From positions 3,350 to 67,349 of the forward strand of contig JAJFUG010000029.1 in NCBI GenBank assembly GCA_021372515.1: a stretch of DNA of 64,000 bases. The letters are read 5' to 3'. The position numbers and the translations under genes are program-made. The notes below the pieces were generated by a model, which had not been told where the DNA came from, searched no databases, and worked only from the letters and a program-made list of their open reading frames with translations. The DNA comes from a bacterium. Lineage in GTDB: Bacteria; Gemmatimonadota; Glassbacteria; GWA2-58-10. Shown one piece after another: positions 10,101 to 18,491 of the stretch; positions within the stretch are counted from its first letter, which is position 1, and each line of letters begins with the position of its first letter.

Positions 10101-10432
10101 ATCTCGACCTGTCGCCCAGCAGCCGACGGATCGAGTTCATCAACCTGCCGGACCGCTGCAGTATTTCGATCTACACGCTGTCCGGCAACCTGGTCAACGT
10201 GCTCAACCATATCGGCGCGGACCGGAACGGCTGGGGCAGATATCAGGACTGGGATCGCCTGGACGCGCAGAGTCAACCGCGTCAGTACACCGGCTACGAC
10301 AACCACAGCGGCACCGAAGCCTGGAACCTGAGGAACCGTTTCGGCCAGACCGTGGCCAGCGGCCTCTATTTCTTCCACGTGACCGACTCCCGCGGGAAGT
10401 CGTTTACCGGGAAATTCTACGTGGTCAACTGA
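7157..10432 (+). CDS. Secreted FnIII/FlgD-tailed protein, probable surface partner of the receptor (module 1)
   Basis: 1091 residues, GTG start with AGGAG six bases upstream. Signal peptide (1-26), a conserved N-terminal part (motifs GNNLGL, RVWSSLDADD, YGAETI), a fibronectin-III-like domain beginning near 472 (TIVPGDRQVTITWSD), a section near 620-960 that differs most between paralogs, and a C-terminal domain from about 966 (KVVPNPYLASSYLDLS ... GLYFFHVTDSRG ... GKFYVVN). The tail resembles the FlgD Ig-like and type IX secretion sorting domains, so export to the surface is likely; anchoring through the PorV neighbour is an inference. The gene sits between receptor and PorV in all three modules, in the place where SusD lies in classical loci, so glycan capture is a reasonable guess. 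No enzyme motif was recognised. Confidence 0.85.
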   Translation: MNKNMRLISHLVLAALLAALAGPASAEWKQMKRAEGNNLGLVISVNSENPLYAGLYSVTNHTWQIPKGSGNMFGGGGLSYSPNGVVDLDGDGACEDTMVAWDRGCSCKGGVGSLEARDLVISLAGSGEIMRDAVNRIENNRVWSSLDADDMADWPAEFRQGRVGTGEPITYGAETIVGRYTDAFQIQYGVPLGASLEYSFYFLNFAESNNMMYGKCFVRNMSEFIQYNSNPNISDKVKTYAPNGFTWNEMTMTWSDYEMASPPGEDQDDGGWIYHPALEAVGIVDQDGLESSFTPQETPIFVHKVLRQMSHNGETMTFRSFCPKLYTQYGVRHGVDVLESGRTFHDAYVWQLGQEAWPADKINPWTGRQTIAGIPGVIEPTDAAYNTWLFGHAYNLYNSYAVLHDIAPRDTLSLDFVYAFVPVEPGKSYVMPKLIVENIGDPGMQQYLAPCEDYLHVAEVVHGGNYVLPETPTPPQLTIVPGDRQVTITWSDVNIDQTDAYYYFLQSHPELDPEGVYREKDFEGFRLYRNFAGPTETHAELIDTCSISLNNLHFFYVDRMVDDLEKERITNGMKVWYALVPYDRNYDPATGAEMSLPGPGSGKAWNRPGSGLYSVIPRSNASNFKEMRMGKVTFNSHSPAEIFPGTSAVLTGDGEGHLTQAPVYMEPAMTDLKLVPVLSETITQDMTLNLKVASVGWQRISCGEFAGSTAMLSVVENGQEGSPVGPLASVNNAEMSLTASGPMTADGWKYALEMTFGHLDFADGPNNMFYDINLGSYEGGSVDILPGGCGERAVGGFPALGNFIDNGRFRITWKDAGNGQLTLDVFDETHGVAVPYVEHPDDENGRGWGFWTEDNFGGTIEPGSGNGMLIDEWMEDIPRSERSAKQSQTIPADNLSNFAIFLDGLPWAALDLESMPAPGTVWVFDVAYGEWNYEGTEFTQYPDLPTLGDSWSIEVKGASLKPEDADLTKIKVVPNPYLASSYLDLSPSSRRIEFINLPDRCSISIYTLSGNLVNVLNHIGADRNGWGRYQDWDRLDAQSQPRQYTGYDNHSGTEAWNLRNRFGQTVASGLYFFHVTDSRGKSFTGKFYVVN

Positions 10433-10503
10433 CGCGAACCTGCGGCGCGGATTGCCTTTCTGAATCGGGCGCTTATTCCAGGTGAAATAACGGAGGTAGA
10501 ACA

Positions 10504-11715
10504 ATGTTAAGAAAATCTTCGCTGAATCTCATCCTGACAGCCTGCCTGGCGCTGTCGCTCCTGCCGGCGTCCGGCCGGGCGCAGGGCGTGTCGCGTCAGG
10601 AGTACAGCGGGCTGGATAAATACCCCACCCAGAACATCCCCGACCACTCCTCGTTCGTGGGGGTGCGGGCCGCGGAGTTCCTCGCCATCCCGGTCGGCTC
10701 CCGCGGCATCGCCATGGGCGGCGCCCTGACCGCCGTGACCGACGACATCAGCTCGATCTGGTGGAACCCGGCCGGCCTGGGCTTTCTGGGCAAACGTGAG
10801 GTCATGCTGTCCGTGATCGACTACACCCTGGACCTGACCTACAGTTGCGCGGCGTTCGCCGCCCCGATTGCCGACGGTCGGATCGTGGTGGGCGGGTTCG
10901 TCGGCTACCTGAACGTCCCGGAAATGGAGATCACCACGGTCTCCAACCCCGAGGGCACGGGTAACTTTTTCAGCGCCTATGATTTCCAGCTGGGCGGCTC
11001 GTTCGCCTACAACCTGTCGGACCGCTTCACCGCCGGGCTGAATGTCAAGTACATCCACCAGGACGTGTTCAGCAACATCGGCGGGGACGCGTTCGCCATC
11101 GACGCCGGTGCGATCTACCACACCGAGTTCATGGAGCGCGAGGTGAAATTCGCCTTCTCCATCCAGAACCTGGGCACCAACATCACCATGGACGGGCCCA
11201 ACCTTCTGCGCGAGGTCGGCGCCGAGGACCGCGGCGGCGTGGTGCCGGACGGTTACGGGGACTACACCTCCGACCCCTACTCGGTCGCGCGCCGCGGCAC
11301 CCGTCAGATGTACTACCGGACCCACACCTACCGCCTGCCCACCGCGGTCAAGATCGCCCTGGGCTACAACCTCTACAGCTCGGAGCATGTCAACTGGCTC
11401 GCGGCCGGCGAGATCTGGCGCAACAGCAACATCCCGCTCAGCTACAGCACCGGCACGGAGCTGAATTACCTGTTCTCCAGCGCCACCTCCGCCGCGCTGC
11501 GCATGGGCTGGCAGGTCCAGACGGACGAGTTCGACGAGGGCAAGGATCAGTACGGCTACGATTACTACCTCGATGACACTGCCTGGCGCGGGTTCAGTTT
11601 CGGCGGCGGGGTCAAGCGCGATTTCTCCGGCCGGGCGATCGATATCAGCTACGCCTACCGGAACATGGGACGGCTGAGTTCGAACCATTACTTCACCGTG
11701 AAGTGCGGGTTCTGA
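10504..11715 (+). CDS. PorV/PorQ-family outer-membrane barrel (module 1)
   Basis: 403 residues: signal peptide (1-27, ending GRAQG), then a beta-barrel with the PorV-family hallmarks AAEFLAIPVGSRGIAMGGA and WWNPAGLGFL, and a terminal aromatic-rich strand. PorV proteins in Bacteroidota are outer-membrane shuttles of the type IX secretion system that bind C-terminal sorting domains; the preceding gene encodes a protein with such a tail. I infer that this PorV carries or anchors that protein. No other type IX component is in the window. Ribosome site GGAGG precedes the ATG by 7 bp. A large stem-loop follows the stop codon. Confidence 0.88.
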   Translation: MLRKSSLNLILTACLALSLLPASGRAQGVSRQEYSGLDKYPTQNIPDHSSFVGVRAAEFLAIPVGSRGIAMGGALTAVTDDISSIWWNPAGLGFLGKREVMLSVIDYTLDLTYSCAAFAAPIADGRIVVGGFVGYLNVPEMEITTVSNPEGTGNFFSAYDFQLGGSFAYNLSDRFTAGLNVKYIHQDVFSNIGGDAFAIDAGAIYHTEFMEREVKFAFSIQNLGTNITMDGPNLLREVGAEDRGGVVPDGYGDYTSDPYSVARRGTRQMYYRTHTYRLPTAVKIALGYNLYSSEHVNWLAAGEIWRNSNIPLSYSTGTELNYLFSSATSAALRMGWQVQTDEFDEGKDQYGYDYYLDDTAWRGFSFGGGVKRDFSGRAIDISYAYRNMGRLSSNHYFTVKCGF

Positions 11716-11758
11716 GCCTGAGCAAGGCTGTTTAGCCGACAGTGTGTCTTGAAAAAAG

Positions 11759-11832
11759 TCGGTTATCCTTCCCCGCTACGGTCCGGACCGCGGGCCCGGT
11801 TGGCGCGGTCCGGGCCGGGAAAGGATAACCGG
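11759..11832 (+). terminator. Very stable nested stem-loop after porV-like gene
   Basis: An outer stem pairs TCGGTTATCC with GGATAACCGG, and inside it a 13-bp GC stem (GGTCCGGACCGCG with CGCGGTCCGGGCC, one G-U pair) closes an 11-base loop. There is no U-tract, so it may be an mRNA-stabilising or attenuating hairpin between the uptake genes and the downstream hydrolases rather than a simple terminator. Confidence 0.6.
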
Positions 11833-11876
11833 CTGCCGTTCGGTGCATGGTTTGACTCCAGAGACGGGAGAGTTCG

Positions 11877-13427
11877 ATGCGAATTACATTGTTGAGCGTG
11901 GGTCTTGCCGTTTTATTCTGCGCGGGCGGTCCCGGCCGGGCCTCGGCGGTTCAGCCCGAGCAGTGCCGCCGGGCCGGGTACGATGTCACCGCTTTCGGCG
12001 CGCGGGGCGACAGCCTCACGCTCTGCACCCGGGCGATCCAGGCCGCGGTGGACAGCGCCGCCGCGGCCGGGGGCGGTGCTGTCCGGTTCCCCCCGGGCCG
12101 CTACCTGAGCGGCACGATAGTCCTGAAAAGCCATGTCAGCCTGCACCTGGGTGAGGGCGCGGTGCTGCTCGGCAGCACCCGGACCGGGGATTACCCCAGG
12201 CATGTCCCGGCGTTCCGCTCCTACACGGACAACTACGTGACCCAGAGCCTGATCTACGCCGAGGGCCAGCACGATATCGCAATCACCGGCCGGGGCACGC
12301 TCGACGGCCAGGGGGCGGCCTATCCCTGGGAGGAGTACCGCGACCGCCCGGACGTGATCCGCATGGTCGACTGCCGCGACATCCTGATCGAGGGGATACA
12401 TCTGCGCAACTCCGCGCTCTGGATGCAGCACTATCTGGCCTGCGACAACCTGCGTATCCAGGGGATCGAGGTCTACAACCACAGCACGTTCAACAACGAC
12501 ATGCTGGACATCGACTGCTGCCACAACGTGACGGTTTCCGACTGCCGCGGCGACTGCGATGACGACGGGATCACGCTCAAGAGCACCGCCGGCCGCGCCA
12601 CCGAAAACGTGACCATCACGGGCTGCTTCGTCCGCGCCGGCTGCAACGCGATCAAGCTGGGCACCGAGTCCAACGGCGGATTCAAAAATATCGTGATCAG
12701 CAACTGCGCCATCGACTCCTGGTTCGGCAAGCCGGGGTTCTACGGGATGCCGCTCGGCATCGCCGGGATCGCCCTGGAGATAGTGGACGGCGGCACGCTG
12801 GAGAACGTGACTGTCAGCAACATCAGCCTGCGCAATGTCTCTGTGCCCCTGTTCCTGCGCCTGGCCAACCGTGCCCGTCCGTTCAAGGACGGCATGGAAA
12901 AGCCCGGGATCGGCAGTTTCAGCAACGTGGTGATAAGCAACATTGTCGCCTCCTGCCTCGACGCCTCCGGCAGCTCGATCACCGGCCTGCCGGGCCACCC
13001 GATCCGTAACGTCACCTTGAGCAACATCCGGATCACAGCCCCAGGCGGCGGCACGCGCCAGGAGTTCCTTAAGCCCGTGCCCGAGCTGGAGAAGGACTAT
13101 CCGGAGGCCACGATGTTCGGCAACCTGCCGGCCTGCGGTTTTTACTGCCGTCACGTGGAGGGCCTGCGGCTGCGGGATGTGGACATCCAGGTGGACAGCG
13201 CGGATGCCCGCCCGGCGATGGTGTTCGAGGACGTGGCGCGCCTGGAGCTGAACGGGGTCGCCGAGAGCCGCCCTGGCCCCGGAGCCGAGGCGGCCCTGGT
13301 GCTCAGGGACGTGCGCGAGGCCACACTGGCGTTCTGCCGCAAGGCGGCCGCCTCGGCCCGGCTGTTTGTCTGCACCGGGGACAGCAGCGGAATCCGCACT
13401 TTCGGCAATGCCGATGCTGAGCGCTGA
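11877..13427 (+). CDS. GH28-family (polygalacturonase-like) secreted glycoside hydrolase
   Basis: 516 residues. Signal peptide (1-24), then the GH28 entry signature (DVTAFGARGDS, GGGAVRFPPGRYLSGTI, GRGTLDGQG) and a right-handed beta-helix. Of the four GH28 active-site motifs, NxD (FNNDMLDID) and the DD pair (CDDDGITLKS) are present. The GHG motif is replaced by AGCNAIKLGTES, and no clear RIK is seen, so the substrate may be other than plain polygalacturonate, for example a rhamnogalacturonan or other uronic acid glycan. It follows the receptor-PorV genes on the same strand with 161 bp and a stem-loop between, and would make oligosaccharides for uptake. Confidence 0.85.
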   Translation: MRITLLSVGLAVLFCAGGPGRASAVQPEQCRRAGYDVTAFGARGDSLTLCTRAIQAAVDSAAAAGGGAVRFPPGRYLSGTIVLKSHVSLHLGEGAVLLGSTRTGDYPRHVPAFRSYTDNYVTQSLIYAEGQHDIAITGRGTLDGQGAAYPWEEYRDRPDVIRMVDCRDILIEGIHLRNSALWMQHYLACDNLRIQGIEVYNHSTFNNDMLDIDCCHNVTVSDCRGDCDDDGITLKSTAGRATENVTITGCFVRAGCNAIKLGTESNGGFKNIVISNCAIDSWFGKPGFYGMPLGIAGIALEIVDGGTLENVTVSNISLRNVSVPLFLRLANRARPFKDGMEKPGIGSFSNVVISNIVASCLDASGSSITGLPGHPIRNVTLSNIRITAPGGGTRQEFLKPVPELEKDYPEATMFGNLPACGFYCRHVEGLRLRDVDIQVDSADARPAMVFEDVARLELNGVAESRPGPGAEAALVLRDVREATLAFCRKAAASARLFVCTGDSSGIRTFGNADAER

Positions 13428-13588
13428 CACCGGAAAGCGCACCCCAGCCTCCGGAAGGGGCCGCTGTTCCGTGAAAGACGCCGGAGCAGGCAGACTTTTA
13501 GCCCACAATCTTTTAGTTTATATTCTGAATCGAGCCAGCCGCGAGAGCCGGTTCCAGGGTCAGCCGGGTAAGGTATAAGGGAAAAGAC

Positions 13589-15895
13589 ATGCACAGAGTG
13601 TTGAAAGCAGGGGCCTTTTTGACCGTTTTGATCTGTGTCGCCTGTTCCGCCGGCGGGAAGTCCTCCGGGCCGGACAACGGCTGCACCTTGGCAATCCCAG
13701 CCGGCACAGGGCCGCTTATAATCACCTGGGACCACTCCACCCGTCTGGCGCTGGACTGGTCGGCCCCCGGGACCCGCCCGGCGGCGCCGGAGGCCGCTGG
13801 CTGGACACACAAAGGCCGCGCCGTGGCCGCCCTCGCGCTGGCCGGCCGGGATGGAGTCTGCACGGCCGACACGTTCTCCGCCCCAGGGCTGGAGCTGGTG
13901 CGCCAGGTCTGGCTTGCCCGCGACAGCGATGCGCTGGCGCTCCGCCTTACCCTGTGCAACACCGGGGCAGAGCCGCTTCGGTTGGAGGCACTCACGCCCC
14001 TGAGCTGCCGCGGCCCGGAGAGTTTCATTCTCGATGGCCGGGGGGCGCAGGACTGGAGCCTGCTGGTCCAGAGGCGCCAGAAAAACGACATCCCCTCGGT
14101 TGAAAAGCCACGGCCGGGCCTGCACCTGGAGGCGGACCCGTTTTTCCTGCTGCGCGCCGACAGTGCCAGCGGGCCGGAGCTGCTCTGCGGCTTCATCACC
14201 CAACTCGGCTGCCTCTCCGAACTGGACCTGAGCTTCGGTGAAAGGGACGGCCGCCCCGCGCTCGACAGCCTGGCCGCCCGCTGCGAGTTTGGCGGCGTGG
14301 AACTGCCGCCGTTGGGCGAGCGCACGAGCCAGTGGGTGTACCTCCGGTCCGGCCCCGATCCGAACGGGTTGATGGCCGATTTCGCCGAGCGGATGGGGAG
14401 TTGTTACGGAGTGCCGCAGCCGCCCCGGCCCTCACCCACGGTGTTCTGCAGTTGGTACTACTACGGTCCTTTCTTCTCGGAGAAACACCTCGATGCCTCG
14501 CTGGCGCACCTGAAAAAGGACCGTATCCCGTTCGATGTCTATCTGATCGACGACTGTTGGGAGCAGGCCTGGGGTGACTGGTATGCCAACGGCAGGTGGC
14601 CCGGCGGGATGCAGCAGGCGGCCGGCAGGATAAGCGCCCTGGGTTACCGTCCCGGCCTCTGGACCTGCCCGCTCCTGGCCGCGAAAGACTCCAGGCTGGC
14701 GGTGGAGCACCCCGACTGGATGCTGCGCCTGGAGGACGGCTCCCTCTTCATTTTCCCGATGGACGAGCATGTAAACTTCGTCCTCGACCCGACCGCTCCC
14801 GGGGTGTGCGATTTCCTCGAACAGACCTACCGCCGCTTGAGCGTGGATTACGGTTTCAGCTATCACAAGCTGGATTTCATGCGGGCGGTCCTGGCCGAGG
14901 GCGGCCTGCGTTTCCACGATCCGCGGTCGACCTGTCTGGAGGCCTACCGTCTGGCCCTGGAGGCCGTGCGGCGCGGCGCAGGAGCGGGGGCCTATATTTC
15001 GGTGTGCGGCGGACATTACGGCGCCTCGCTGGGGATAGCGGATTCCCAGCGCAGCGGCAGCGACCTGGTCGCGGACTGGGAGGACATCAGCCCCAAGTTC
15101 AAACAGAACCTCCTGCGCCTCTGGATGGGCCGTCTCTGGCACATCGACCCGGACGCGATGATGGTCCGGCGGAACGAGCACCGCAAAAAAGCCGGCGGCT
15201 ACGAGAACCTGGCCCTGGGACGGTTCTCGGACGAGGAGAGCCGGACCATCGCCCTCAATCAGTATATCGTGGGCAACATGGTCTGTTTCTGCGAGGATTT
15301 CGATTCGCTGGACGAGGACCGCAAGGCCCTCTACCGGCATGTCATCCCCTCGATCAGCACCGCCGCCGTGGCCCTGGACCCGTTCGAGCCGACATGCCCC
15401 TCCCTGTTCCTTACACGGGTGACCCCCCGCTGCGGCGGCCTCCTGCCGTGGATCACCCTGTCCGTGGTCAACTGGACCGACAGCACCCAAAGTGTCGAGG
15501 TTGCTCTGAGCGGGGAAGTCACCGGTTCTCTTGCAGGAACGCGATTCCTGGTTTCCGAGTTTTTCAGCCGGCGCGTGCTGGGAATCTATCAGTCAGGGCA
15601 GAGATGCGAACTCGGGGCGCTGGAGCCACACAGTTGCCGTCTGCTCCGGATCGCCCCCTGGGACGGTGAAAGCCCCGTGCTGGCCGGGACCGACCTGCAC
15701 TTCTCAGGCGGAGGGGTGGAGGTCGCGCAGTGGCGGACCGCGGGAGACAGCCTGGCCGAGGGACAGATAGAGACCCGCTGGAACTATCCCGTGCGGGTGA
15801 CAGTGGCTTTCCCGGCGGACAACGCGGCGGGGTTCGCGGCGGAAACGGCGGTGCTGGAAGCGGGGCAGAAAGCGTTCAGCCTGCGCAGACAATAA
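13589..15895 (+). CDS. GH36-like (clan GH-D) alpha-galactosidase-type hydrolase, probable lipoprotein
   Basis: 768 residues. The N-terminus is hydrophobic and ends VAC, close to a lipobox, so surface or periplasmic lipid anchoring is likely. After an N-terminal beta-sandwich (about 30-270) comes a TIM barrel with the melibiase layout: FCSWYYYGPFF, VYLIDDCWEQ, nucleophile D429 in YHKLDFMR, and probable acid/base D492 in RSGSDLVADWED. A C-terminal beta domain follows. Clan GH-D enzymes cleave alpha-linked galactose and related sugars with retention. Together with the GH28 enzyme it suggests degradation of a pectin-like or galactose-decorated polysaccharide. The exact substrate cannot be read from the sequence. 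Confidence 0.82.
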   Translation: MHRVLKAGAFLTVLICVACSAGGKSSGPDNGCTLAIPAGTGPLIITWDHSTRLALDWSAPGTRPAAPEAAGWTHKGRAVAALALAGRDGVCTADTFSAPGLELVRQVWLARDSDALALRLTLCNTGAEPLRLEALTPLSCRGPESFILDGRGAQDWSLLVQRRQKNDIPSVEKPRPGLHLEADPFFLLRADSASGPELLCGFITQLGCLSELDLSFGERDGRPALDSLAARCEFGGVELPPLGERTSQWVYLRSGPDPNGLMADFAERMGSCYGVPQPPRPSPTVFCSWYYYGPFFSEKHLDASLAHLKKDRIPFDVYLIDDCWEQAWGDWYANGRWPGGMQQAAGRISALGYRPGLWTCPLLAAKDSRLAVEHPDWMLRLEDGSLFIFPMDEHVNFVLDPTAPGVCDFLEQTYRRLSVDYGFSYHKLDFMRAVLAEGGLRFHDPRSTCLEAYRLALEAVRRGAGAGAYISVCGGHYGASLGIADSQRSGSDLVADWEDISPKFKQNLLRLWMGRLWHIDPDAMMVRRNEHRKKAGGYENLALGRFSDEESRTIALNQYIVGNMVCFCEDFDSLDEDRKALYRHVIPSISTAAVALDPFEPTCPSLFLTRVTPRCGGLLPWITLSVVNWTDSTQSVEVALSGEVTGSLAGTRFLVSEFFSRRVLGIYQSGQRCELGALEPHSCRLLRIAPWDGESPVLAGTDLHFSGGGVEVAQWRTAGDSLAEGQIETRWNYPVRVTVAFPADNAAGFAAETAVLEAGQKAFSLRRQ

Positions 15896-15904
15896 CCGGC
15901 CTGG

Positions 15905-15930
15905 CATCCGCATGAGCGGATGATTGTTTC
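15905..15930 (+). terminator. Short terminator-like hairpin after the GH36-like gene
   Basis: CATCCGC-ATGA-GCGGATG forms a 7-bp perfect stem 10 bases after the stop, followed by ATTGTTTC. The U-tract is weak, but the position fits the end of the module 1 transcript. Confidence 0.5.
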
Positions 15931-16006
15931 GAGCGGCAATATCCTAATCGATCGAACTTCCTTGCCAGCCGAGAGGGTGCAGCCGACTGCCAAAACACGG
16001 GACAGC

Positions 16007-16246
16007 TTAATAGCCTTTTCTTCTGAGCATGGCCAGCAGCGCAGCGATCCCGCCGGCCAGGGCCACTCCTTTCAACACCCGGAACAGGCTGACCAACCAG
16101 GCGATCCCGATCCCCAGGGCCGCCCACTGGACCCACCAGACATGCACACCCGTGATCATGTTGATCATCCAGTTGATGAACAGCAACAGCAGTAGAACAA
16201 AAGGCCCCTTGATCAAGAAATGGGCGGCCCGTATCGTCCTGAGCAT
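16007..16246 (-). CDS. Small two-helix membrane protein
   Basis: 79 residues with two hydrophobic segments (about 10-32 and 38-70) and a basic C-terminal tail (RRKGY). An AGGAAAGG ribosome site lies upstream of the ATG, which favours a real gene. I do not recognise the family; it resembles short inner-membrane proteins of unknown function. It is convergent with the GH36-like gene and may be monocistronic. Confidence 0.6.
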   Translation of the reverse strand: MLRTIRAAHFLIKGPFVLLLLLFINWMINMITGVHVWWVQWAALGIGIAWLVSLFRVLKGVALAGGIAALLAMLRRKGY

Positions 16247-16588
16247 CGGCGTGACCTTTCCTGGTGAATGGCGGTTGTCTGATCCTTCCCTTCCGGTTTG
16301 TGAGCCGGGAATTCAACCTCTCCCGCTCAAACCGGAGGCATCGCTGTTGCTTTGTATGTCAAATCAGCCCCCACCGTCGGCTGGGACATTCAGACGCAGC
16401 CCAGGGGAAATGGATGCTCAACGCCTTTATTCACAATGAATTACAGATGAAAATCACAACTACAATGATCCTCTTCTCTTGTTATGACCATTAATAGTAT
16501 GGAATGGTTCAAAATAATTGAGCCTCAGGCCCCCGCAGATTTGGAATCATTCTGTCGGTATAGTCTCCACTTCCCGGCGCGGCCAGTT
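16247..16588. other. Intergenic stretch with no recognised element
   Basis: About 340 bp between two minus-strand genes. It is AT-richer after 16420. I see no convincing gene, tRNA or strong hairpin. Confidence 0.4.
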
Positions 16589-18004
16589 CTATTCCACTGG
16601 ATACTTGTAGTTTTCCCCCTCTTTCATCCGCACCACTTTCCCATCCGGCCCGGTCTCGAACGTTAGCAGCTCGCCGTGCGCGCCCCAGCCGCCACCCTCC
16701 ATGCGGAACGTGTTCCCGCCCTCTGGCCATAGAGTGTACAGCGTGGCCATGGGGTCGGCGTTCACGGGGTTGATCATAACCAGGCGGCCTTCGTGGACCA
16801 GGACCTGGCTGTCGCCGGTCCAGGCGCGGTACAGGCCGACAAACCTGTCCCAGGCCGGGTCGGGCTGCGTTTGGGTCTGCGGCGGACACGCCGCCTTGAG
16901 TATCGCCGGGGCCAGCCATTCGAACGCCCGGTCCACCACCACGGTGGTGGCGTCATCCGTGTTCTGCAGGACAATCACCCCGATCTTCTCCGCGGGACTG
17001 ACCGCGAAATGTGACCTGTAGCCCGGGAGCCAGCCCCCGTGGAAAACAATGTCCCGCTCCTTGGTGTGTGAAATCCCGAAGCCCAGGCCCCAACCGGCCT
17101 GCCAGTCCGGATAGAGCCAGTGCACGCGCTGCATTTCCCTGAGCGTACTGGCTTTAAGGATTTCCCGCCCGCCAGTCTGGAGAAGGCGGAACTGCCAGGA
17201 AGCGAAACGGGCCAGGTCTTGGACAGCGGAGGAAAAGCTGCCGCAGGCGTTCATTCCTTTCAGCTCGACAAAAGGCATCACGGCCCGGGTCCCGTCCGGC
17301 ATCCGTCTACCATAACCCTGGGCCAGGCGCTGCCTGGCCTGGCCGCTTATCGCCACGCTGGTGCTGGTCATGTTGAGAGGCGCCAGGATGTTGCGATCGA
17401 TAAAATCGGCGTAGGGCAGGCCGGAGACCACGCTCACTATCTCGCCGGCCAGGGCGTAGCCCAGGTTGGAGTATTTCCACCTGGTCTGGCTGGGATAAGA
17501 GGTTTCCTGCCCTGGCAATGCGGTGATGATCTGCTCGATCTCCGGGAAATTAAAATCGTTCCAGGAGGGGAACGCCGCCTCCGAGGGAATGCCGCCGGTA
17601 TGGGTCAGAAGGTGGCGGACAGTCACCGCCGGGGCGTCCGGCCAGCGGTTTTTCATCCTGAACCAGGGAAGGTACTTGACCACCGGATCGTCCAGCCGAA
17701 GCCGGCCCTCCTCCTGCAGGATCATGACCGCCACCGCGGTGAACATTTTCGACTGCGAGGCGATGCGGTAGATGTCTCCCAGCGCGGCTGGCCTTTTCCT
17801 GTCCAGGTCGGCAAAGCCGAAGCTCCTGGCCCAGACCAGCTCCTGGTCATAGACCACGGCGATATTCAGGGCCGGCTGGTTGTCGTAGGCGAGCCGGGTT
17901 TCAATCCAGGCCTCCAGGAGGTGGATATTGGAGGCCACGGCGGGGTCCTCGGCAAAGGAGGCGCCCAGAAAGCAGGCTCCGGATGAGCATTGGGACATTG
18001 ACAT
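16589..18004 (-). CDS. Serine beta-lactamase-like hydrolase (class C / PBP4*-type)
   Basis: 471 residues of the beta-lactamase/transpeptidase-like family. The nucleophile motif SxxK is S83-Q-S-K86 in RIASQSKMF, the YxN motif is in WKYSNLGYA and the third motif is HGG in VFHGGWLPGY. HLLTHTGG, typical for this family, is also present. Members include class C beta-lactamases, D-aminopeptidases, esterases and cell-wall hydrolases, and sequence alone does not choose among them. No clear signal peptide is visible, so it may be cytoplasmic, or the start lies elsewhere. A GAGGT ribosome site precedes the ATG. It stands alone next to the mobile-element region. Confidence 0.88.
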   Translation of the reverse strand: MSMSQCSSGACFLGASFAEDPAVASNIHLLEAWIETRLAYDNQPALNIAVVYDQELVWARSFGFADLDRKRPAALGDIYRIASQSKMFTAVAVMILQEEGRLRLDDPVVKYLPWFRMKNRWPDAPAVTVRHLLTHTGGIPSEAAFPSWNDFNFPEIEQIITALPGQETSYPSQTRWKYSNLGYALAGEIVSVVSGLPYADFIDRNILAPLNMTSTSVAISGQARQRLAQGYGRRMPDGTRAVMPFVELKGMNACGSFSSAVQDLARFASWQFRLLQTGGREILKASTLREMQRVHWLYPDWQAGWGLGFGISHTKERDIVFHGGWLPGYRSHFAVSPAEKIGVIVLQNTDDATTVVVDRAFEWLAPAILKAACPPQTQTQPDPAWDRFVGLYRAWTGDSQVLVHEGRLVMINPVNADPMATLYTLWPEGGNTFRMEGGGWGAHGELLTFETGPDGKVVRMKEGENYKYPVE

Positions 18005-18164
18005 GAGAGAGACCTCTGATTTAATGGACCGTAGCGTTCCAACTGCTTTGCAGCTTGATTATTGAGTGGAATACTACAATAACGGACGCTACCAAGAAAC
18101 TCTCGACAAAAGTTATCACCCGCGGAAAAGAAGAACAGATAAATCAGGGACTTTGAACAAAATA

Positions 18165-18207
18165 TGTCTCACAATTTTGAACGTCAACTGTCCAAGATGC
18201 TCTGACG
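18165..18207. repeat. 43-bp dispersed repeat, copy 1
   Basis: About 80% identical, without gaps, to 61302-61344 (shared core CTGTCCAA-ATG-TCTGACGA). Copy 2 directly follows an IS3 OrfA remnant and this one is 285 bp from the left IS3 remnant, so a mobile-element origin is likely. On the minus strand both copies can be read as similar peptides (SSEHxGQ). Confidence 0.5.
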
Positions 18208-18281
18208 AGGTGCAAGCGGATCGAACTGCCACGAGAGCGAGAAAGACTTTCATCATCCGTGAGGGCGGCAAAACCCCGAGC

Positions 18282-18313
18282 AAACAAAAAGGGCCTGCGA
18301 TCTGTCGCAAACC
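18282..18313 (-). terminator. Terminator after tRNA-Val-like fragment
   Basis: On the minus strand GGTTTGCGA-CAGA-TCGCAGGCC forms a 9-bp stem with two G-U pairs, followed by CTTTTTGTTTG. It sits directly 3' of the tRNA-like fragment. The equivalent hairpin is found at the second fragment. Confidence 0.6.
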
Positions 18314-18325
18314 TTTGTCATGCAA

Positions 18326-18376
18326 TGGTGGGCGCTACCGGGCCCGAACCAGCGCCCACCTGCTTGTAAGGCAGGG
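18326..18376 (-). pseudogene. 3' half of a tRNA-Val(UAC)-like gene
   Basis: On the minus strand: anticodon arm CCTGC-CTTACAA-GCAGG (anticodon TAC), a 5-base variable loop, T-arm GCTGG-TTCGGGC-CCGGT and acceptor strand AGCGCCC-ACCA with encoded CCA. No matching 5' acceptor strand or D-arm lies upstream, so it is a fragment. It is in direct orientation with the similar fragment at 44154-44222 and may be a decayed gene or an attachment-site remnant. Confidence 0.55.
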
Positions 18377-18491
18377 AGGATACACTTACCTCCATTTACA
18401 TTTACCACCTAACACTACTATTTTACAGCGAGTTATCAATAGACAACTTCCCTTGACTTACACCTATATCCCTCTTATTATTGCTCATATG

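Noticed and set aside
18326-18376. Intact tRNA gene
   Set aside because: Only the anticodon and T arms plus acceptor 3' strand are present; no D-arm or 5' acceptor can be folded.
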